This document shows, piece by piece, positions 8,758 to 16,907 of a stretch of DNA of 64,000 nt. Where the stretch lies: the NCBI RefSeq assembly GCF_900102695.1, contig NZ_FMVW01000001.1:62001-126000 (forward strand). Reading direction: 5' to 3'. The stretch comes from Afifella marina DSM 2698. Lineage in GTDB: Bacteria; Pseudomonadota; Alphaproteobacteria; Rhizobiales; Afifellaceae. The notes beneath the pieces are model-generated. The model saw only the letters and a list, made by a program, of their open reading frames with translations. It made no database searches and was not told where the DNA came from. Position numbers and translations under genes: made by a program. Position 1 is the first letter of the stretch, and each line of letters opens with the position of its first letter.

Positions 8758-9768
8758 ATGCGCCCGACCGAACTTTTGTGCACCACGCCGAAAGGCCTTT
8801 ATTGCCCGCCGGGCGATTTCTACATCGATCCGACGCGTCCGGTGCCGCGCGCGCTCATCACCCACGGCCATGCCGACCATGCGCGTGCCGGCCATGGCGC
8901 CGTGATGGCGACGTCGCAGACCTTGAAGATCATGGCCGCCCGATATGGGGCCGATTTCGCCGCCGCGACGCAGGAGGCGAAGCTCGGCGAAGTGGTTGCC
9001 ATCAACGGCGCCTCCGTCAGCTTCCATCCAGCGGGTCACGTCCTGGGCTCGGCCCAGATCGCGGTTGAAAAGGACGGCTTCCGCGTCGTCGCTTCGGGCG
9101 ATTACAAACGTCGCAAGGATCCGACCTGTGCCGCCTTCGAGCCGGTCGCCTGCGATGTCTTCATCACCGAGGCGACCTTTGCTCTGCCGGTTTTCTGCCA
9201 TCCGGATGATCGCGGTGAGATCGCCAAGCTCATTCACTCCACCGAAGTCTTCCCCGAGCGCACCCATCTCGTCGGCGCCTATGCCCTCGGCAAGGCGCAG
9301 CGCGTCATCGGCCTGCTTCGTGAGGCCGGATACGACCGAACGATCTATATCCATGGCGCCCTAAAGAGTTTGTGCGATCTCTATCGCGAGGAGGGCGTCG
9401 ATCTCGGGCCGCTCGCTCCCGCGACCGTGGATACTGCGCGCAAAGGCGAGTTTGCCGGTGCCTTCGTGGTCTGCCCGCCCTCGGCGTTTTCCGATCGCTG
9501 GGCACGCCGTTTTCCCGATCCCCTCGCGTGTTTCGCGTCAGGCTGGATGATGATCCGCCAGCGGGCCCGACAGCGCGGCGTGGAACTGCCGCTCGTCATC
9601 TCCGATCATTGCGATTGGGGGGAGCTGTTGCAGACGATCGAAGAAATTGCGCCCGGCGAAGTGTGGATCACGCATGGCCGCGACGACGCGCTGTTGCGCT
9701 GGTGCGAGCTCAACGGCGTTGCTGCCCGCCCGCTGCATCTTGCGGGGTACGAGGACGAGCCCGATTGA
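8758..9768 (+). CDS. Ligase-associated DNA exonuclease (MBL / beta-CASP fold)
   Basis: This 336-residue metallo-beta-lactamase-fold nuclease carries HGHADHAR (motif 2, about residue 37), PAGHVLGSAQ (motif 3), ASGDYKRRKDPT (motif 4) and HCDWGEL plus ITHGRDD in the beta-CASP part. It corresponds to the exonuclease that accompanies the cisplatin-response type ATP-dependent DNA ligase in proteobacteria. ATG 8758 gives the start MRPTELLCTTPKGLYCPPGDF that is typical of the family; the frame stays open to 8710. It follows the RHH/RAMA gene on the same strand and converges with the GNAT gene three bases past its stop. Confidence 0.9.
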   Translation: MRPTELLCTTPKGLYCPPGDFYIDPTRPVPRALITHGHADHARAGHGAVMATSQTLKIMAARYGADFAAATQEAKLGEVVAINGASVSFHPAGHVLGSAQIAVEKDGFRVVASGDYKRRKDPTCAAFEPVACDVFITEATFALPVFCHPDDRGEIAKLIHSTEVFPERTHLVGAYALGKAQRVIGLLREAGYDRTIYIHGALKSLCDLYREEGVDLGPLAPATVDTARKGEFAGAFVVCPPSAFSDRWARRFPDPLACFASGWMMIRQRARQRGVELPLVISDHCDWGELLQTIEEIAPGEVWITHGRDDALLRWCELNGVAARPLHLAGYEDEPD

Positions 9769-9771
9769 GGC

Positions 9772-10335
9772 TCAGGCGGCCACGCCGGCAGGCTTCGGCT
9801 GCAGCAGGCTCAATGTCGCCTGGAACGCGCTTTCTGCGTCGTCGAGCGCTTCACCGTACCAGGAGAACGGATTGGCAAGTGGCGGTTCGAGCAGAGCGTC
9901 GACTTCACCTTCGTCATAAGTGAGACGGGCGCCGAGCTCGCGCGCGAGCTTCAGCATGCGCCGGTTCTCTTGCAGACAGAAGAGATGCAGCTGGCGAAAG
10001 CCGCGATTGCGGGCGAGCGTGAAGGTGCGCGCAAGAAGCGCCCGGCCGACGCCTCGCCCCTGCCAGGCCTCTTCGATGGCGAACGCGGCCTCGGCTTTGC
10101 CCGTCCATTCTTTGGTGAGCGGGTGCAGTTCCGCCGAGCCGCGGATAACGCCGTTGACGAAGTAGCCGAGGATCGTGGTGTCCAGATCCCAGGCTTCGCG
10201 AACATAATTCTGGATGCGCGCGTCGTTGACGGGGCCAGCAAAGCGCATACGCCGCGCCTCGGGGCCGAGACGACACAGATGCTCCGTGAAGAGCGCGGCC
10301 TCATACGGCCAGAGCTTGCGGATGTAAGCCGTCAT
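9772..10335 (-). CDS. GNAT family N-acetyltransferase
   Basis: The 187-residue product has a GNAT fold: the acetyl-CoA pyrophosphate-binding motif A is in EEAWQGRGVGRALLARTFTL (Q/R-x-x-G-x-G/A, about 95-115) and motif B follows in LHLFCLQENRRMLKLARELG. The N-terminus starts directly with the first strand and has no extra domain. The substrate cannot be predicted. It lies in the middle of the repair cassette on the opposite strand to the exonuclease and ligase, three bases from the exonuclease stop, and may be co-transcribed with the 66-residue gene upstream (22 bases apart). Confidence 0.85.
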   Translation of the reverse strand: MTAYIRKLWPYEAALFTEHLCRLGPEARRMRFAGPVNDARIQNYVREAWDLDTTILGYFVNGVIRGSAELHPLTKEWTGKAEAAFAIEEAWQGRGVGRALLARTFTLARNRGFRQLHLFCLQENRRMLKLARELGARLTYDEGEVDALLEPPLANPFSWYGEALDDAESAFQATLSLLQPKPAGVAA

Positions 10336-10357
10336 GCGACCTCTGCCAGGCAGGCCG

Positions 10358-10558
10358 TCAAAGCGGCCGGTGCGCGAGGTGATGGCGCTTCATCTCGCGA
10401 AGCTGCGACGGTCCGATGAGAAAGCCGGATTCCTGCTCGATGCGACGGATGGCTTCCGCCTCGCGCGCCCAAATGATCCAATTCAATGCGCGGCGAAACC
10501 GAGCGGGCACGTGGAGCCGGCCGGCGAAACTGAAAGAGCCGTGTGCGGCATGGGCCAT
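10358..10558 (-). CDS. Small basic conserved-looking protein, 66 residues
   Basis: Not a family I can name. The start at 10558 (MAHAAHGSFSFAGRLHVPAR) is supported by GGAAGGA at 10566-10572 on the same strand, seven bases upstream. The protein is basic, with an amphipathic helical centre (RRALNWIIWAREAEAIRRIEQE) and a polar C-terminus ending in LREMKRHHLAHRPL. There is no signal peptide or membrane helix. It is 22 bases upstream of the GNAT gene on the same strand, so the two probably share a promoter in the divergent region before the ligase. Confidence 0.6.
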   Translation of the reverse strand: MAHAAHGSFSFAGRLHVPARFRRALNWIIWAREAEAIRRIEQESGFLIGPSQLREMKRHHLAHRPL

Positions 10559-10861
10559 GATGCGATCCTTCCGGAGACGAAGCCGAGCCATATCGGGACG
10601 GCAACGGCGGCTGATGGACGACCCTAAGATGCGGTGGCTGCGGGCGTCTGCCAACCCGGTCTCTTGCAATGCAGCAGGATTGTTTTTGCATAGCACAATT
10701 GTCCATCAAGTGCCTGATGCGTCGGCACACTTGTGCTACTGAGGCGAGCTGTCGCAGGGCTTGCGAAGACTCGGTGATATTGCGCTGCAGCAACGGCTTT
10801 TAGGGGCCTGAAGACGCAACGCGTCGCTCGTCACCGTCACCTGGATGCCTATATTCGCGGC
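10559..10861. other. Divergent intergenic region between the 66-residue gene and DNA ligase
   Basis: About 300 bases hold the ribosome binding site GGAAGGA (minus strand, 10566-10572) of the small gene and presumably promoters for both directions. The AT-rich patch around 10680-10710 is a candidate promoter area. I see no SOS box, hairpin terminator or further reading frame with a ribosome binding site. Confidence 0.5.
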
Positions 10862-12490
10862 ATGCAGGCCTTTGCCGCCCTCCTCGACCGTCTCACCCTG
10901 ACGCCGCAGCGCAACGGCAAGATCAGGCTTCTCGTCGATTATCTGCGTCAGGTGAATGATCCCGATCGCGGTTACGCCGTTGCGGCGATCACCGGCGATC
11001 TCGACATCGTCTCGGTCAAGCCAGCGATGGTCCGCGTCTTGGTGGAGGAGCGGGTCGATCCCGTCCTCTTCGCGCTTTCCTATGATTATGTGGGCGACCT
11101 CGCTGAGACCGTCTCCCTGATCTGGCCGGGCGAGAGCGATCCCGGCGCATCGCTGCATCTCGCCGAGGTGGTAGAACGGCTCAGGGTCGCATCGCGCCTC
11201 GAAGGGCCGAAGCTCGTCGCCGGCTGGCTCGACGAACTCGATCCGAGCGGGCGTTACGCGCTTTTGAAGCTCATCACCGGCGGGCTTAGGATCGGCGTGA
11301 CGGCCCGCCTCGCGCGCCAGGCCTTGGCGGAATTCGGTGGTTGCCCGGCAACCGAGATCGAGGAGATGTGGCATGGCCTGAAGCCGCCTTACGCCGATCT
11401 GTTCGCCTTTCTGGAAGGGCGGGGAGAAAGGCCGCAATCCAAACAGAAGGTGCCCTTCCGGCCGGTGATGCTGGCAAGCGCCATTCAGGACGAGGATTTC
11501 GCGAAGCTCGAGCCGAGAGATTATGCGGCCGAGTGGAAGTGGGACGGGATTCGGATCCAGGCAGCGGCTTCAGGAGGAGAATGCCGGCTTTATTCCCGCA
11601 CCGGCGATGACATCTCCGGTGCCTTTCCCGACGTTTTGGAGCAGATGGACTTCGATGGCGCGATCGACGGCGAGCTCCTGGTGGCGCGGCAAGGCGAAGA
11701 GGGGATGGCGATCGCGCCCTTTTCGGATTTGCAGCAACGCCTCAACCGCAAGCGCGTGACGTCGAAGGCACTAAAGGATTATCCGGCCTTCATCCGGGCC
11801 TACGATCTCTTGCAGGAAGGCGACGAAGATCTCCGACCGCTTGCCTTCGCAGAACGGCGGCGCCGGCTTGAGGATTTCATCGCTCGTTTGTCCTCGCCGC
11901 GCATCGATATTTCTCCCCTCGTCGACTTCAGCGATTGGGACGAGCTTGCGCATCTTCGGGCCAACCCGCCCGCGGAGGGCCGCCTCGATGAAATCGCCGA
12001 AGGCCTGATGCTGAAGCGCTGGGACACCGCCTATGTGGCCGGGCGACCGAAAGGCCCCTGGTTCAAATGGAAGCGTGATCCCTTCCTGGTCGATGCCGTG
12101 CTCATGTATGCCCAGCGCGGCCACGGCCGCCGCTCCTCGTTTTATTCCGATTACACATTTGGCGTCTGGACAGCGGAGAAAGCCGAGGATGGAGAACTTG
12201 TCCCCGTCGGCAAGGCTTATTTCGGTTTCACGGATGAGGAGCTGAAGGAGCTCGACCGGTTCGTGCGCAACAACACGGTCGATCGCTTCGGCCCTGTGCG
12301 GGCGGTGCGGGCCGGGCCTGACGCCGGTCTCGTCCTCGAGGTGGCCTTCGAAGGCCTCGCCCGTTCCAGCCGCCACAAATCCGGCGTCGCCATGCGCTTT
12401 CCGCGCATCAGCCGTATCAGATGGGACAAGCCCGCTGCGGAGGCCGATCGTCTCGACGACCTGGAAAAACTGCTGCCGCAGCAGGTATAA
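10862..12490 (+). CDS. ATP-dependent DNA ligase, cisplatin damage response type
   Basis: The 542-residue protein has the three parts of an ATP-dependent ligase: an N-terminal DNA-binding domain (about 1-200), an adenylation domain with the catalytic lysine Lys226 in EWKWDGIR, further nucleotidyltransferase motifs (SRTGDDIS, DGELLV, EGLMLKRWD, and motif V in FKWKRDP), and an OB-fold C-terminus ending in a ligase-typical HKSGVAMRFPRISRIRWDK. It belongs to the family named for cisplatin damage response that is associated with an Lhr helicase, PdeM and an MBL exonuclease, all of which lie within 6 kb here. It lacks the polymerase and nuclease domains of LigD, so end-joining by itself is not implied. 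Confidence 0.93.
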   Translation: MQAFAALLDRLTLTPQRNGKIRLLVDYLRQVNDPDRGYAVAAITGDLDIVSVKPAMVRVLVEERVDPVLFALSYDYVGDLAETVSLIWPGESDPGASLHLAEVVERLRVASRLEGPKLVAGWLDELDPSGRYALLKLITGGLRIGVTARLARQALAEFGGCPATEIEEMWHGLKPPYADLFAFLEGRGERPQSKQKVPFRPVMLASAIQDEDFAKLEPRDYAAEWKWDGIRIQAAASGGECRLYSRTGDDISGAFPDVLEQMDFDGAIDGELLVARQGEEGMAIAPFSDLQQRLNRKRVTSKALKDYPAFIRAYDLLQEGDEDLRPLAFAERRRRLEDFIARLSSPRIDISPLVDFSDWDELAHLRANPPAEGRLDEIAEGLMLKRWDTAYVAGRPKGPWFKWKRDPFLVDAVLMYAQRGHGRRSSFYSDYTFGVWTAEKAEDGELVPVGKAYFGFTDEELKELDRFVRNNTVDRFGPVRAVRAGPDAGLVLEVAFEGLARSSRHKSGVAMRFPRISRIRWDKPAAEADRLDDLEKLLPQQV

Positions 12491-12527
12491 TCAATGATTG
12501 GTGTCTCGACGTATCGGCTTGCCATTC

Positions 12528-12541
12528 GGGTTTCGAAACCC
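12528..12541. repeat. Perfect 14-bp palindrome downstream of the ligase
   Basis: GGGTTTCGAAACCC is its own reverse complement. It lies 37 bases after the ligase stop and 36 bases before the DUF6460 start. It could be an operator or, with the loop-less stem, a weak pause site. Confidence 0.4.
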
Positions 12542-12577
12542 TAGCTCTCAGCCGATCGCACAAGAGGAGACGCGAGC

Positions 12578-12856
12578 ATGGCGGGCCGGATGACACGCTT
12601 CCTGGGCGATTCCCCATTTCGGGTCCTTCTTCGTCTCATCGTCCTGTCGGTGATCGTCGGCCTGGTGCTGTCGGTGCTCAACGTGCATCCGTTCGATATC
12701 TATTATTGGGCGGAGCGCTTCGTCATGCGCGTCTACCACATGGGTTTCGCCGTCTTTTCCGACGCCTTCGGCTACTTCCTCTTTGGCGCGCTCATTGTCG
12801 TCCCGATTTTCCTCGTCATGCGCCTGTTCTCTTTGATGGGCGGGCGCCGAGACTGA
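12578..12856 (+). CDS. DUF6460 small membrane protein
   Basis: A 92-residue protein with two transmembrane helices (about 15-35 and 62-85) separated by an aromatic loop (PFDIYYWAERFVMRVYHMGF). The opening RMTRFLGDSPFRVLLRL and the second helix YFLFGALIVVPIFLVMRL fit the DUF6460 family of alphaproteobacteria, which has no known function. AGGAGA lies about ten bases before the ATG. It stands alone between the ligase and the MATE gene. Confidence 0.8.
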   Translation: MAGRMTRFLGDSPFRVLLRLIVLSVIVGLVLSVLNVHPFDIYYWAERFVMRVYHMGFAVFSDAFGYFLFGALIVVPIFLVMRLFSLMGGRRD

Positions 12857-12952
12857 AACCTCGCGGACGCGTTCGCTCACGTCAAACGATCCGCGGAACA
12901 TATTGTGAACTTTTTAGTGGTTTCGCGGTCGACCGTTTGTTGTATGGCTTAG

Positions 12953-14350
12953 ATGATGAGCGAAACGAGCCCCGTCCCATCGCCTGAACAAGCAGGCGCC
13001 CCGACAAAGCCCGCGATGGAGCCCGCCCCAAAGCCTTTTGTGGTCAACAATCGGCTGGTTCTCGGCATCGCCGTGCCAATGACGCTCGCCTATCTTTCGG
13101 TGCCGCTCGCGGGGCTGGTGGATACGGCCGTGATCGGCCAGCTCGGAGATGCGGCGTTCATTGGCGGCATCGCGGTCGGCGCGATCATCCTCGACGTGAT
13201 CTTCACGACCCTCAATTTTCTGCGCTCGGGCACGACGGGCCTCGTCGCCCAGGCGTTTGGCGCCAACGATCGCAAGGAGGAGCAGGCGATCCTGGTGCGC
13301 GCGCTTCTGATCGCGCTTGTTGCCGGCCTCCTCATCATCCTTTTTCAGGTGCCGGTCACGCGTCTTGGCATCGTCGCCATGGATGTCGGACCGAATGTCG
13401 CCGATGCGACCTCCAACTATCTCCTAGTGCGCATTTGGGCCGCACCCTTCATGTTGGCGAACTACGCCTTGGTCGGCTGGGCGCTCGGCGTCGGCCGTTC
13501 CTTTCTGGTGCTGGCGCTGCAGACCGTACTGACGCTCACCAATATCGTCCTGTCGCTTCTCTTCGTGCTTGATTTTGGCTGGGGGGTCACCGGCGTCGCG
13601 GCGGCGTCGGTCATCGCCGAAATGGTGGCTTTTTTCGCTTTCCTGCCCTTCCTCATCCCGCATGTGAGCGGCGCACAGCGGCCATCCCTCAAGCGGGTTT
13701 TCGAAAAGGCGGGCTTCGCGCGGCTCATCGTCGTCAATCGCGACATCATGATCCGCTCCTTCTCGGTGCTCTTCGCTTTCGCCTTCTTTACCCGCCAGGG
13801 CGCGGCGCTCGGCGCGGTCACGCTTGCGGCCAATTCTGTGCTGATGCACTTCTTCCTGGTCGCCGGATATTTTCTCGATGGTTTTGCCAACGCAGCCGAA
13901 CAGCTCGTCGGACGTGCCGTCGGCGCGCGTTTTCCACCGGCCTTCGACCGCGCTGTCCGCCTCACGGTCGTCTGGGGCTTCGCCCTCGCGCTGTCGCTCG
14001 TCGGCCTTTACTTTCTCGCCGGAGGAACGCTGGTCGACATGATGACGACGTCGCAGGATGTGCGGGAAACGGCCCGGCTTTATCTTCCCTGGGCCTGCCT
14101 CACGCCGCTTGCCGGCGCACTCGCCTTCCAGATGGATGGCGTCTTCATCGGCGCCACCTGGTCGAAGGAGATGCGCAATATGATGCTCGCCTCCCTCGCC
14201 AGCTTTTTCGTCCTGTGTTTCGTCCTCATGCCGCCTTTCGGCAATCACGGTTTGTGGGCCGCGCTGCTCGTCTTCCTCGGACTGCGTGGTTTGACGCTCG
14301 CCTGGCGGCTCCCCGTGAAACGGCAGGGGATGGAGACGGCTACAATTTGA
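12953..14350 (+). CDS. MATE family multidrug efflux transporter
   Basis: The 465-residue protein has about twelve hydrophobic helices in two similar halves, beginning after a Pro-rich cytoplasmic tail of about 30 residues. The first half has VPMTLAYLSVPLAGLVDTAVIGQLGDAAFIGG, the usual MATE helix 1-2 pattern close to the DinF/NorM branch. These carriers expel cationic drugs or metabolites in exchange for sodium ions or protons; the substrate is unknown. No convincing Shine-Dalgarno precedes ATG 12953, and ATG 12956 is equally possible. It converges with pyrD. Confidence 0.88.
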   Translation: MMSETSPVPSPEQAGAPTKPAMEPAPKPFVVNNRLVLGIAVPMTLAYLSVPLAGLVDTAVIGQLGDAAFIGGIAVGAIILDVIFTTLNFLRSGTTGLVAQAFGANDRKEEQAILVRALLIALVAGLLIILFQVPVTRLGIVAMDVGPNVADATSNYLLVRIWAAPFMLANYALVGWALGVGRSFLVLALQTVLTLTNIVLSLLFVLDFGWGVTGVAAASVIAEMVAFFAFLPFLIPHVSGAQRPSLKRVFEKAGFARLIVVNRDIMIRSFSVLFAFAFFTRQGAALGAVTLAANSVLMHFFLVAGYFLDGFANAAEQLVGRAVGARFPPAFDRAVRLTVVWGFALALSLVGLYFLAGGTLVDMMTTSQDVRETARLYLPWACLTPLAGALAFQMDGVFIGATWSKEMRNMMLASLASFFVLCFVLMPPFGNHGLWAALLVFLGLRGLTLAWRLPVKRQGMETATI

Positions 14351-14378
14351 AGCGTTGCAGTGGCTGCGTTTTTGAAAG

Positions 14379-15467
14379 CTAGTCCTGCGGCGGCCAGGCA
14401 GCGGCCCAACGGGCTGTCTCGATGCCGCGGGCATCGCTGATTGCACTGAAATTGCGTTTGTCGAGCTCTTCCGAAAGCCCCGCCTTGATGCGCTGTGCGA
14501 AGCGCGGCCCTTCGAAGACGAAGCCTGTATAGACCTGAACGAGGTCGGCGCCTGCCACGAGTTTGGCCCAAGCGGAATGCGCGTCATGGATGCCGCCGAC
14601 GCCGATCAGCGGCAGCTTGGGCCCAGCGAGTTGGCGTGCGCGCGCCAGCATGGCTGTCGACGGATTGAAAAGTGGAAGGCCGGAAAGCCCGCCTTTTTCT
14701 TGCGCCAGTCGCCTCGCCTTGAGGGGCGGGCGCGCAATCGTGGTGTTGGAGATGATGAGCCCGCTCACGCCCATATCGACGCTGGTTTCGATGAGCGAGG
14801 CGAGCTGCTTCTCGGTGAGATCCGGCGCGATCTTGACGAGAAGCGGGACGCGCCGCGGCGACGGCACCGCCTCGCGCGCCTCCAGGCAGCGGCCGAGCAG
14901 CCGGTCGAAGGTACCCGCCTCCTGTAGGCCGCGCAGCCCCGGTGTATTGGGGGAGGAAATGTTGATGGTGAGCCAGCTCGCATGCTGGGCGAAGCGGCGA
15001 ATGCCGGCGACATAGTCGGCGGCGGGATCTTCTTGATCGCGGTTGGCGCCAATATTGACGCCGACGAGCCCGCCTCGGCCGCGCCGTTCTTCGAGGCGCT
15101 GGGCGATGGCCTCGTGGCCATCATTGTTGAAGCCCATGCGATTGATGATGGCGCGATCCGATGTCAGCCGGAACAGCCGTGGGCGCGGATTGCCGCTTTG
15201 CGGGCGCGGCGTCACGGTTCCGACCTCGATCGACCCGAAGCCGAGATTGAGAAGACCGTCGATGGCCTCCGCGTTTTTGTCAAAACCCGCGGCAAGACCA
15301 ACAGGATTGGCGAAGGAGAGACCGAAGAGGTTGACGGCGAGCTTGCCGTGCGCGTCGCGCTGGCGTCTGGTCCGCCCGAAGCGTTTGAGCATCGCGAAGG
15401 CGAGCGCATGGGCGCGCTCCGGCGGCAGAATGCGCATAAGCCCGGCGGCCATTTGATCCAGATTCAC
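14379..15467 (-). CDS. pyrD: Quinone-dependent dihydroorotate dehydrogenase
   Basis: The 362-residue protein oxidises dihydroorotate to orotate in pyrimidine synthesis and passes electrons to ubiquinone. FMN and substrate motifs are present: ANPVGLAAGFDKN (about 60-72), NRMGFNNDG (about 110-120), ISSPNTPGLRGLQ (about 170) and IGVGGI near residue 295. The catalytic serine that marks class 2 enzymes is in NISSPNTPG. The N-terminal helices needed for membrane and quinone contact are present. The start is GTG 15467, which overlaps the stop of the DUF952 gene (GTGA); the frame is open further upstream but only through that gene. Confidence 0.93.
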   Translation of the reverse strand: MNLDQMAAGLMRILPPERAHALAFAMLKRFGRTRRQRDAHGKLAVNLFGLSFANPVGLAAGFDKNAEAIDGLLNLGFGSIEVGTVTPRPQSGNPRPRLFRLTSDRAIINRMGFNNDGHEAIAQRLEERRGRGGLVGVNIGANRDQEDPAADYVAGIRRFAQHASWLTINISSPNTPGLRGLQEAGTFDRLLGRCLEAREAVPSPRRVPLLVKIAPDLTEKQLASLIETSVDMGVSGLIISNTTIARPPLKARRLAQEKGGLSGLPLFNPSTAMLARARQLAGPKLPLIGVGGIHDAHSAWAKLVAGADLVQVYTGFVFEGPRFAQRIKAGLSEELDKRNFSAISDARGIETARWAAAWPPQD

Positions 15468-15826
15468 GTGCTGCCCTCCGCCCGGATTTCCTCCGGCAGA
15501 CGGTGCCGCCCATCCTCGCCAAGCGGCAGGTCTTTCACCCACAAGACCGATGACAGTGGGAGGGGAACGTAAAGGTGCGGGAAGAGCGCGCCGCCGCGCG
15601 ACGGCTCCCATTTGAGCGAAGGGCCGAGCCGTTCCGCATCGACGGCGACGATCAGCAGATCGGCCTGACCGGCAAAATGCTGCGCCGCCGTTTCGCCGAC
15701 CTGCTCGGCGCTTGAGAAATGGATGAAGCCGTCGGCCTGGTCGACCGGAGCCCCGTCGAAGACGCCGGCCGCCTCGGCCTCGCACCACAGGGGCTTTGGC
15801 GCTATCTTGTAGATGAGATGCTGCAT
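15464..15826 (-). CDS. DUF952 domain protein
   Basis: The 120-residue protein begins HLIYKIAPKPLWCEAEAAG and contains ADGFIHFSSAEQV, the conserved core of DUF952, and WEPSRGGALFPHLYVPLPL near the C-terminus. The family is of unknown function and often lies directly upstream of pyrD in alphaproteobacteria, as here with a 4-base overlap. ATG 15826 and ATG 15838 are both possible starts; neither has a clear ribosome binding site. Confidence 0.82.
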   Translation of the reverse strand: MQHLIYKIAPKPLWCEAEAAGVFDGAPVDQADGFIHFSSAEQVGETAAQHFAGQADLLIVAVDAERLGPSLKWEPSRGGALFPHLYVPLPLSSVLWVKDLPLGEDGRHRLPEEIRAEGST

Positions 15827-15913
15827 TGCAGCCGCCATGATAACGAAGCTGCGCCGCGCCGAAAGCGGTGCCGTCGCCGCTGCGCCTTTGTGCACATCAA
15901 AAAGGACAGAGCC

Positions 15914-16402
15914 ATGCGTTCTCTTTCGCTTGCCGTCGTCTTCTTGATGGGCGTCGGCATCTCCTTGTCGGCCTTGGCGCCGGCGATTGCGGCCGAGCCG
16001 CCGCGCACGGCCAATGGCGTTACCGATCGCTCGACCGCCGAGCGTTATGTTTTCGTGCCGATTGAGAAGGGCGCCTTGCGTCTCGACACCAAAACGGGCG
16101 AGGTCTCGCGCTGCGAAGGCATGGGCGAGGGCGCCGTCTGCCGCCTCGTCGCTGATGAGCGGCTCGCCTATCGGGAGGAGATCAAGGCTTTGTCGCAACG
16201 CCTCGATGGGCTCGAGAGGAAGCTTGAGAGCCTCACCGCGACGCCGTCGTCTCCGCCTGCCTCCGAGCGCGACAACGAGAGGATGACGTCTGAGGAGCGG
16301 GAGAAGGTCGATCACTTTTTCGATCTCAGCGATCAGGTCATGCGCCGCTTCTTCGGAATGGTGAAAGAGCTGAAGCGCGATTTCAACGACGACCGCCTGT
16401 GA
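15914..16402 (+). CDS. Secreted hypothetical protein with coiled-coil segment
   Basis: No named family recognised. The 162-residue protein has a signal peptide (about residues 1-24, cleavage after ALAPAIAA), then a compact region with VFVPIEKGALRLDTKTGEVSRCE and VCRLVADERLAYREEI that resembles small periplasmic proteins of Rhizobiales. A charged helical segment with heptad character (about 85-110) and a polar tail (FFGMVKELKRDFNDDR) follow. Two cysteines (about 66 and 76) could form a disulfide. ATG 15914 has AAGGA about nine bases upstream, which fixes the start although the frame is open to 15719. Confidence 0.7.
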   Translation: MRSLSLAVVFLMGVGISLSALAPAIAAEPPRTANGVTDRSTAERYVFVPIEKGALRLDTKTGEVSRCEGMGEGAVCRLVADERLAYREEIKALSQRLDGLERKLESLTATPSSPPASERDNERMTSEEREKVDHFFDLSDQVMRRFFGMVKELKRDFNDDRL

Positions 16403-16433
16403 CGACATCCCGAAAGGAACAAGGACGAGCGCA

Positions 16434-16907
16434 ATGGCGGGATCACGCACACGCGATGTGAGCTTCGACGAGACGACCGAGACGATGGCTGCGCGCCTCG
16501 TCCAAAGCGGCCTCTCCCTACCGACGCGCGGTCAAGGCTTCATCGACATCACGGCCGAACTGCAGGAATGGCTGCGCGAGGCGGGAGCCCGGAGCGGACT
16601 TCTCTGTGTCTTCGTGCGGCATACCTCGGCGTCGCTCACCATCCAGGAAAACGCCGACCCTTCCGTGCAGACGGATCTTCTGACCGCACTCGACCGCCTG
16701 GCCCCGCAAAATGCCGGCTGGGTGCACGACACGGAGGGAGCGGACGATATGCCCGCCCATATCCGGACCATGCTGACCGATGTCTCCTTGACCGTCCCGG
16801 TCGAGGACGGCCGCCTCGCTCTCGGCACCTGGCAAGGCGTCTATCTCGTCGAGCATCGCACTCGCCCGCACAGGCGCAGTCTCAAGCTCGTTTATTTCGG
16901 CAGCTGA
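16434..16907 (+). CDS. yjbQ: YjbQ family protein (UPF0047)
   Basis: The 157-residue protein has the UPF0047 signature: FVRHTSASLTIQENADP (about 60-76), VHDTEGADDMPAHIRTML (about 98-116) and LGTWQGVYLVEHR near the end, with His and Glu residues that bind metal. Members can show a weak thiamine-phosphate synthase activity, and their main role is uncertain. AAGGAC lies before the ATG. It follows the secreted protein by 31 bases and its 3' end overlaps the convergent symporter gene by 16 bases. Confidence 0.9.
   Translation: MAGSRTRDVSFDETTETMAARLVQSGLSLPTRGQGFIDITAELQEWLREAGARSGLLCVFVRHTSASLTIQENADPSVQTDLLTALDRLAPQNAGWVHDTEGADDMPAHIRTMLTDVSLTVPVEDGRLALGTWQGVYLVEHRTRPHRRSLKLVYFGS

Noticed and set aside
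12500-12560. Possible tRNA suggested by GGGTTTCGAAACCC
   Set aside because: No acceptor stem, anticodon arm or CCA end can be folded around it.
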